From: Lacticaseibacillus parakribbianus
GTDB lineage: Bacteria; Bacillota; Bacilli; Lactobacillales; Lactobacillaceae
Length of the DNA stretch: 64,000 nt
Direction: 5' to 3'
Assembly: GCF_025490915.1 (NCBI RefSeq)
Contig: NZ_JANQBA010000002.1
Location: 124,001 to 188,000 of the forward strand
Shown piece after piece: positions 58,682-64,000 of the stretch; position 1 is the first letter of the stretch; the number at the start of each line of letters is the position of its first letter. Both the position numbers and the translations under genes were made by a program. The notes below the pieces were generated by a model that was given only the letters and a program-made list of their open reading frames with translations, had not been told where the DNA came from and made no database searches.

Positions 58682-60409
58682 CTAGCGCGTCGTCAGCACC
58701 ACGCCGGCGTGGGGGCCAAGCTTCAGCGTGTCGCCGTGGCGCGTGACCACGCCGGCGGTCAGCTGGCGGGCCATCCCGGCCAGCGGCAGCTGCAGCACGG
58801 CCGGGGCGGCACTCAGGTTGACCGCCACCAGCGCCTGCCGGTCGGCCAACGTGCGGCGGTAAGCGTAAATCGTGTCGGCGGTTGACAGCAGCTGGTAGTT
58901 GCCGGTGGCAAACAGCGGCTGCTTCTTCAGCGCAATCAGGTCGTGGTAGAAAAACAGCAGGCTGGTCGGGTCCTGATCCTGCTCGGCCGCGGTGGCGCCA
59001 GCGGCGGCCCGGCCGGTCAGCCACGGGGTGCCGGTCGTGAAGCCGGCGGCCACCGGTGCGGTCGATTGTGCGGTCGCACCAATCGCCGCGGCCGCGCCGT
59101 CAGCATCGGCGGCTTCAGCGCCGGCGATCCCGGCGTCGCCCCAGGGCATCGGGCCCCGGGCCGGCAGCTTGTGGGTGCGGTTGACCCAGGCCAGCGCCTC
59201 TTCCGTCGTGCCGCCGGCCGCCTCGACTTGGGCCACGAAGGCGGTGACGGTCGCGTCGGCGAAGGCCGCGGGGTCGGGCAACTGCAAGTTTTGCATCCCC
59301 AGCTCCTCGCCGTAGTAGATAATCGGAATGCCGCGCTGCAGGTACATCAGCATGGCCAGGCTGCGAGCCTGAATCGGGTCATGCGCCACCCGCGTCGCCA
59401 GCCGTGCCATGTCGTGGTTGCTCCAGTACAGCGTCGGTGGCGCAACCAGCGTCTGCTGCCAGGTTGCCTGAACCCTTTTGAACGCCAGCCAATCCATCTC
59501 GCGGGGCTGGTAGGCCGCCGGCAGCTGCGGATTCGACACCGGCCGGTCCGTGAAGTAGCGGAAGGTCACCACGCTGTCCATCAGCTGACTGGACTTGGCG
59601 GTGTAGGCCGCCGCCAGGTCGACGCTGGCGCTGGCCGCCTCGCCGAGCAACAGCGCGTCCGGGTAGTCGGCCTTGATGTGCTGGCAAAACGGCTGCAGCC
59701 AGTCTTGCACCTGCGGTCGGTTGGCGAAAAACGGCTCGGCAATCACCGGTTCGTCGTCTCCGGCCGCCGTCGGCCAGTCCTGCTCAAGCGGCGCCTTGGC
59801 GATGTGGATGAACGCGTCTAGCCGCAGCCCGTCGATGCCCTTGGCCAGCCAAAAGTCGGCGACGTCTTGCATCGCGTGTCGCACCTCGGGATTGGCCCAG
59901 TTGAGGTCGGGCATCCGCCGGTCGAACAGGTGAAAGTACGACTGCCCGGAGCCGGCGGGGTCTTCGGCCCACACCGAGCCGCCGAAGAAGCTGCCCCAGT
60001 TGTTGGGTCGCCGGTTGTTTTGCCCCGCGAAAATGTAATAGTCGCGGTACAGCGAATCGGCCGAGTGAATCGCGTCTTGGAACCAAGGGTGCTGATCGGA
60101 AGTGTGATTCATCACGAAATCCAGAATCACCCGCAACCCCGCGGCGTGAAGCGCGGCGACCAGCGCCTCCAGGTCGGCCATCGTCCCCATCTGCGGGTCG
60201 ACGGCGTAGTAGTTGGCGACATCGTAGCCATTGTCGACCTGCGGCGAGGTGAAAATCGGGTTGAGCCACACCGCGGTCACCCCCAGCGCCTTGAGGTAGG
60301 GAATTCGCAGGCGAATGCCGTTGAGGTCGCCGACCCCGTCGCCGTTAGAATCCTGAAAGGACTTGGGGTAAATCTGATAAATGATGGCCTGATCGGACCA
60401 AGTCGTCAT
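58682..60409 (-). CDS. Alpha-glucosidase / oligo-1,6-glucosidase-type GH13 enzyme
   Basis: A 575-residue GH13 exo-glucosidase. It starts WSDQAIIYQIYPKSFQDSNG; the nucleophile is Asp in GLRLDAFIHI, acid/base Glu in LLLGEAAS and the third Asp in YWSNHDMARL. The calcium-type loop DSNGDGVGDL is present. It would cleave maltodextrin or isomalto-oligosaccharide ends. Near residues 422-455, between the family segments PMPWGDAG and GFTTGTPWL, an Ala-rich insert (AEAADADGAAAAIGATAQST) appears. It is the first gene of the mal cluster; a weak extended -10 (TGGTATAGG, minus strand near 60460) lies upstream. AGGAGG precedes the ATG. Confidence 0.92.
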   Translation of the reverse strand: MTTWSDQAIIYQIYPKSFQDSNGDGVGDLNGIRLRIPYLKALGVTAVWLNPIFTSPQVDNGYDVANYYAVDPQMGTMADLEALVAALHAAGLRVILDFVMNHTSDQHPWFQDAIHSADSLYRDYYIFAGQNNRRPNNWGSFFGGSVWAEDPAGSGQSYFHLFDRRMPDLNWANPEVRHAMQDVADFWLAKGIDGLRLDAFIHIAKAPLEQDWPTAAGDDEPVIAEPFFANRPQVQDWLQPFCQHIKADYPDALLLGEAASASVDLAAAYTAKSSQLMDSVVTFRYFTDRPVSNPQLPAAYQPREMDWLAFKRVQATWQQTLVAPPTLYWSNHDMARLATRVAHDPIQARSLAMLMYLQRGIPIIYYGEELGMQNLQLPDPAAFADATVTAFVAQVEAAGGTTEEALAWVNRTHKLPARGPMPWGDAGIAGAEAADADGAAAAIGATAQSTAPVAAGFTTGTPWLTGRAAAGATAAEQDQDPTSLLFFYHDLIALKKQPLFATGNYQLLSTADTIYAYRRTLADRQALVAVNLSAAPAVLQLPLAGMARQLTAGVVTRHGDTLKLGPHAGVVLTTR

Positions 60410-60597
60410 GGGGATACCTCCTGTTCATGTGCGTGAGCCTGAAGCCGCGGCTTCTCTTACCTATACCAGCGTATGGGAATCCGCCGAGCGGCACAAGCAT
60501 TCGGCCGCTGTTACCGGTCCCAATCGTGCGGTCGCGGCCTGATACCGTTAACAGACGGGCGGTTGCACGGCTGGTCCAGGGTCGCCGAGAACACGCC

Positions 60598-60631
60598 AAA
60601 AAGGGCCAGCCGGTGGCGACCCGGTTGGCCC
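60598..60631 (-). terminator. Terminator of the 841-residue surface protein gene
   Basis: On the minus strand GGGCCAACCGG pairs with CCGGCTGGCCC (one mismatch) around 7 nt, followed by TTTTT. The remaining gap to 60410 shows no gene. Confidence 0.82.
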
Positions 60632-60658
60632 AATTCGGTGATGATGTTCAGTTAGCGG

Positions 60659-63184
60659 CTAAAAGCCCGGGTACTTTTTGAATTCGGCGGCGTCGTCACC
60701 CAGCGTGAAGCTGAGCACCATCTTGTGATCGCCGGCATACTTGTCGTCGCCGGTCCAGTGCCAAGTCCAATTGAAGTTCCCGAACGTGATTTGACCATTC
60801 ACGATTTTGAACGGCACGTCCCAGTCCTCGAAGTGCAGCGTGTTGCCGCTGATGGTGTAGGGCTCGTTTTCGACCATCGCGTTGCGACCCAGCCACCCGA
60901 CGCGCATCTGGTGATCATCGAGGAAGTAGCCGAAGGGCCAGTAAACATTCAGGGTGTATGGCGCCCGGTCCTCGGCATACGCCTTGGCGAAGGGTTCGCC
61001 GTCGAACTGCTCGGGCATCATCTGGAAGGACTTGCCGACCAGCTGCTTGGTGAGGCCATCGGCGTTCGACGCGGTCTTGTCTGCCTTGTCGGCGGTGGCC
61101 TTTTTCTTGGTGCCGGTCTTGCCGTCGAGCTTGAATAGCTGGTACTTGAACTCAAGCTCCTTGGATTCCACTTTTTTGCCGTGCCAAAGCATTGGCAGTT
61201 CGCTTTCGGCCTTGCCGGTCAGCAGCACGTCGCCTTCGATTGACCCGGCCGCCGCCAAGGCGAAGTGCGGCACCACCTTGCCCTTGGCGAAGGTGAAGGT
61301 CCCGTCGGCCTCGAATTGAAGCCCCGCGAACGCGTCGAGGTCGGCCGGCGACACCGACTGGAGGATCATCAGCTTGGTTTTGGCGCGGAAGCCCAGCTGC
61401 GCGGTTCCCTTCGCCTCGACTTTGCCTGAGGACGTGATGTCGGTTTTGCTTTGATGCTTGAACTTCTTGCCGGTTTGGAAGGTCAGCGAGCCGTTTCGGG
61501 CGATCTCGAATTTGTACGTGCCGGTGAGCTCACCGCTCAAGTCGAGCACCAAGTTGACCGGCAGCTCGACGCTGACGCCCCAGACTGGCGTGGGAAAGCG
61601 CAGGGTGCCGACCGGCAGACCTTCCGCCAGGCTCCCAAAAAACGAGTCCTTAGGTGCGTCCTTGGTGTCGCCGGCCAGCTTCACCTCTATCGTGTTGCCG
61701 AAGGTCACGGTATCGGCCAGCTTAGTCTTGGTCTTGTGGGTAATAAAGTTGGTGTGAACCGAGAAGTTGACCTCCCCCGAGGCCGCCATCTCGTCGCTGA
61801 CGCTAAACCCGGTATCGCTGTCGTCGTCGCCGTCCTTCTTATCTTTAGTCGCAGCCTTGGCGGCCTTCTTGTTCGGGTACTTGTACTCGAAGCTGAATTT
61901 TTGCGCCTCCACCACCTTGGCCTGGGCGTCAAACACGGTTCCCGCGTGTGACCACCCGGTGTGTTCCAGCCCGACGCCTTGCGCCGGCTGGCCCGACACG
62001 GTGACGCCCGGCGCCGGGACGAACACGGCCTGGTCAGCCGACACCGTGGTTGGCGGCGCATCCACTGTCGCGACCACCGCGTCGACCTTCGCATCGGTCA
62101 CGGTCAAAACGGTCTGGGTCGCCTGGACCGCAACGCCGGTCACCCGCACCGCGGCGCCGCCGTAGTTGTAGCCGAACGGCGGCAGGTACAAGCAGTCGCC
62201 GACGCGGTAATCGGCCGTCGTGTCGTTGACGATCACCCGGGCATGGGCCGGGTCGATGCGGTAGCCGGCCGTCGTCTGCAGCGCGGCCGCGGTGGTTTTC
62301 AACACCAGGGTGCCGCCGTTTTTGGTCAGCGCCTGGCCGAGCCGCAGCTTGCCAGTGGCCGCCTTCACCTTGTAGGTGTTGCGACCGCCCGGCGTCAGGT
62401 TCGCATCAAGGCCGGCGCCGCTGATGCGGTAGCGGTGCGACTTGACCAGGCGGGTCGCCAGGACGCCATTTTGCAGCGGCACGGTTCGCTTGGTGGCCGC
62501 GTCGCGGTCGCTCACCGTCACCCGGGCAAGTTTGTCGCCGCTCACCCGGGCGGTGAACGGGACCAGCACCGTTTTGGCCACCGTATCGTAGCGAATCTGG
62601 GTGGCCACCGCGTAGACCTTGCCGTCGCGGGTGAACCGCACCTGGCTGTGCATAGACTCGGTCGCCGTCACCGGCCGGTTCAAAACCAGCGCCAGACCGC
62701 CGCCGGTCAACCCAATCAGCACAATGGCCGTCGCCGCGCGGCGCCGCCGCAGCAGCCAAAACGCGCCGCCTGCGCCGAGCACCACCACGAAGGCGCCGGC
62801 CGCAAGCCACCAGGTCGCGTGGCCGGCGTAGTGAACCGTGGCGCCGGGCTCGGCCACCGTCACCTTGCCGGAGCCCGGCGCCACCGTGAAGGCCAGCCGC
62901 CGCTGGCCGCTCAGCCCGAAGCGCTTGATGCGCCAGGTCAGCTTGCCGCTTTGGCCGGCCAGCGCCTTGGGCAGCGTCGCGGTCACCCGCACGTTGCGGT
63001 AGTCGCGGTTGCTGTTGTTTTTCAAAATCAAATCGTAGCCGTTGGCCGTCGCGTTCTTGACGATGGCCGTCTGCAGCGGCGCGGTGGCCGCCGCCACCGG
63101 CTGCGGTCGCCAGGCCAGGCCGACCACGGTTGCGACCAGCGCCACCAGGGCCACCAAGGCCGCGCGTGTTCCTCGTTTCATCAT
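60659..63184 (-). CDS. Large surface protein of unknown function with two internal membrane helices
   Basis: An 841-residue protein that I do not recognise. It has a signal peptide (cleavage near residue 33, PVAAA), a first outside domain to residue 120 (a DYRNVRVTATLPKAL type beta domain), helix TM1 at 124-145, a short RRRR inside loop, TM2 at 150-168, and a large outside part of about 670 residues. That part holds beta-rich domains with charged linkers (KKDGDDDSDTG) and a C-terminal 110-residue domain (YWPFGYFLDDHQMRVGW, then NGQITFGNF). The C-terminal domain and the LWHGKKVESKELEFKYQLFK stretch recur in the next gene, so the two are paralogues. ATG at 63184 follows GGGGG by 5 nt. Confidence 0.82.
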   Translation of the reverse strand: MMKRGTRAALVALVALVATVVGLAWRPQPVAAATAPLQTAIVKNATANGYDLILKNNSNRDYRNVRVTATLPKALAGQSGKLTWRIKRFGLSGQRRLAFTVAPGSGKVTVAEPGATVHYAGHATWWLAAGAFVVVLGAGGAFWLLRRRRAATAIVLIGLTGGGLALVLNRPVTATESMHSQVRFTRDGKVYAVATQIRYDTVAKTVLVPFTARVSGDKLARVTVSDRDAATKRTVPLQNGVLATRLVKSHRYRISGAGLDANLTPGGRNTYKVKAATGKLRLGQALTKNGGTLVLKTTAAALQTTAGYRIDPAHARVIVNDTTADYRVGDCLYLPPFGYNYGGAAVRVTGVAVQATQTVLTVTDAKVDAVVATVDAPPTTVSADQAVFVPAPGVTVSGQPAQGVGLEHTGWSHAGTVFDAQAKVVEAQKFSFEYKYPNKKAAKAATKDKKDGDDDSDTGFSVSDEMAASGEVNFSVHTNFITHKTKTKLADTVTFGNTIEVKLAGDTKDAPKDSFFGSLAEGLPVGTLRFPTPVWGVSVELPVNLVLDLSGELTGTYKFEIARNGSLTFQTGKKFKHQSKTDITSSGKVEAKGTAQLGFRAKTKLMILQSVSPADLDAFAGLQFEADGTFTFAKGKVVPHFALAAAGSIEGDVLLTGKAESELPMLWHGKKVESKELEFKYQLFKLDGKTGTKKKATADKADKTASNADGLTKQLVGKSFQMMPEQFDGEPFAKAYAEDRAPYTLNVYWPFGYFLDDHQMRVGWLGRNAMVENEPYTISGNTLHFEDWDVPFKIVNGQITFGNFNWTWHWTGDDKYAGDHKMVLSFTLGDDAAEFKKYPGF

Positions 63185-63223
63185 CCAATCCCCCTACTTC
63201 AACTCCGTTTGACGCATCAAAAA

Positions 63224-63293
63224 AGCCAATCCGCGAAAATGGGGCCGCCGCGCTGTTTTGCGCGACCGGTGACCCCTTTTCCAAAGATTGGCT
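63224..63293 (-). terminator. Large hairpin with T-run between the two surface protein genes
   Basis: On the minus strand AGCCAATC pairs with GATTGGCT, enclosing a second stem (GGGG with CCCC, then GCGC with GCGC), and is followed by six T. Most simply it terminates the upstream paralogue; the enclosed stem-loop makes it larger than a standard terminator. Confidence 0.6.
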
Positions 63294-63401
63294 CAACGAT
63301 TCTGACACGCACTGGGTAAAACGTTAGCACAGTCGGCCACACGCGCCAACCGGGAGGCTCAATCGTGACTAACGGAAGTAGTTAACGACCCCATTCGGCG
63401 G

Positions 63402-64000
63402 TCAGGGCTTCTCAAAGCCCGGAATCTGCTGAATCTGGGCGGTGTCGTCGGAAAGGGTGAAGGACAACGTCACCTTGTACGTCTTCGTGGCATCAGCACG
63501 ACTCTGGACCACATTCTGGAACGTGATCTGCCCATTCGTCACGGTGAACGGAATGGCGTAGGCGACACCCTGCTGGTCCTTGAAGCGCAGCCGGTTGCCG
63601 GTGGTCGTGTAGGTCACCGTTGCCACCGGGAAGTTCCCGCTGTAGTAGCTGACCTTCATCCGGTGGTCGTCGATGAAATAACCGAACGGGTACAGCACTT
63701 TCGTCACCCACCCCGGCGCAAAATCCTGCGGAAAGACGACCTGCGGGTCCTTGCCGTCGATCTGCTCGAGCCTCATCATAAACGATTTGCCCGGCAGCAG
63801 CTTACGCGGATCGTTGGCCGCAGCCTCCGCCCTTTTCTTGGCGGCTGCTTCGGCTTTTTTCTTTGCGTCGACTTTTTTCTTTTTGTCTGCCTTCTTTTTC
63901 GCCGCTGCCTTCTTCTCTCGTTCCTCCTTGGTGCTGTACTTGAAGAGTCGCAGCTTCCATTTTAATTTCTCGCTTTCCAGCGGTTTCCCACCCCAGAACT
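63402..64000 (-). CDS. Paralogous surface protein, C-terminal part (cut by window end)
   Basis: The last 198 or so residues of a protein continuing beyond the right edge. The visible part starts FWGGKPLESEKLKWKLRLFK and passes through a long Lys/Ala-rich run (KKAAAKKKADKKKKVDAKKK). It then matches the C-terminal domain of the 841-residue neighbour: LLPGKSFMMR, YPFGYFIDDHRMKVSYYSG, NGQITFQNV, LSFTLSDD and a PGF near the end. An internal ATG at 63779 gives an apparent short gene, but the frame is open to the window edge. Function unknown. Confidence 0.85.
   Translation of the reverse strand, partial: FWGGKPLESEKLKWKLRLFKYSTKEEREKKAAAKKKADKKKKVDAKKKAEAAAKKRAEAAANDPRKLLPGKSFMMRLEQIDGKDPQVVFPQDFAPGWVTKVLYPFGYFIDDHRMKVSYYSGNFPVATVTYTTTGNRLRFKDQQGVAYAIPFTVTNGQITFQNVVQSRADATKTYKVTLSFTLSDDTAQIQQIPGFEKP

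Noticed and set aside
63402-63779. A separate 125-residue protein starting at 63779
   Set aside because: The frame stays open to the window end and the upstream residues match the neighbouring paralogue, so the ATG at 63779 is internal.

Overview
The window reads as chromosome from a Gram-positive Firmicute of the Lactobacillaceae with unusually high GC. The gene set is typical of lactobacilli: purR/glmU/prs, ispE, radA, a lactobacillar dUTPase, pepC, a PIN/TRAM membrane protein and a maltose phosphorylase-type mal operon. Most starts carry strong GGAGG ribosome binding sites. The species is not determined; a high-GC relative of Lacticaseibacillus is only a guess. No rRNA, tRNA, transposase or prophage was recognised.

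Region 1 (1-10.0 kb). A partial GH43 beta-xylosidase, an AraC regulator and a GH31 alpha-xylosidase-like enzyme form a xyloside locus. They are followed by a membrane GGDEF diguanylate cyclase, a zinc alcohol dehydrogenase with a MerR-type promoter, and a four-gene operon (egtV-egtU-like betaine/ergothioneine-type ABC transporter, NmrA-type oxidoreductase, Rrf2 regulator).

Region 2 (10.0-22.8 kb). A roughly 410-nt structured RNA candidate on the minus strand has its own promoter and terminator. Next come a repeat-containing hypothetical protein, then prs, glmU, purR, a CDF cation exporter, a DUF2075 ATPase, a DUF805 membrane protein and ispE. Between glmU and purR sits an AT-richer block of about 2 kb, bounded by identical 132-bp copies of the purR 3' end. 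It carries a broken secreted serine protease and a lipoprotein.

Region 3 (22.8-41.1 kb). A minus-strand cluster (two Gfo/Idh/MocA dehydrogenases, two TIM-barrel isomerase/epimerases, a ThuA-like protein) lies under a divergent AraC regulator and looks like a sugar or glycoside oxidation pathway. It is followed by a YczE-like membrane protein, a GH3 glucosidase, an orphan sugar-binding lipoprotein, a sialidase-like protein, a PRD regulator, a merR-patB-DUF3737 operon, a GNAT acetyltransferase and aldose 1-epimerase.

Region 4 (41.1-48.4 kb). A type I-E-like CRISPR array of nine repeats has no cas genes beside it. Then follow the PIN/TRAM protein, radA, dut, a small GNAT protein, pepC and a zinc-ribbon membrane protein.

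Region 5 (48.4-64 kb). The maltose/maltodextrin locus runs on the minus strand: two GH13 enzymes, maltose phosphorylase, beta-phosphoglucomutase, malE, malF, malG and a LacI regulator. At the right edge are two tandem, homologous surface proteins of unknown function, the second cut by the window end.

A family of roughly 80-nt imperfect palindromes (eight copies at four sites) lies between genes. Its apical stems differ between copies, but pairing is mostly kept.
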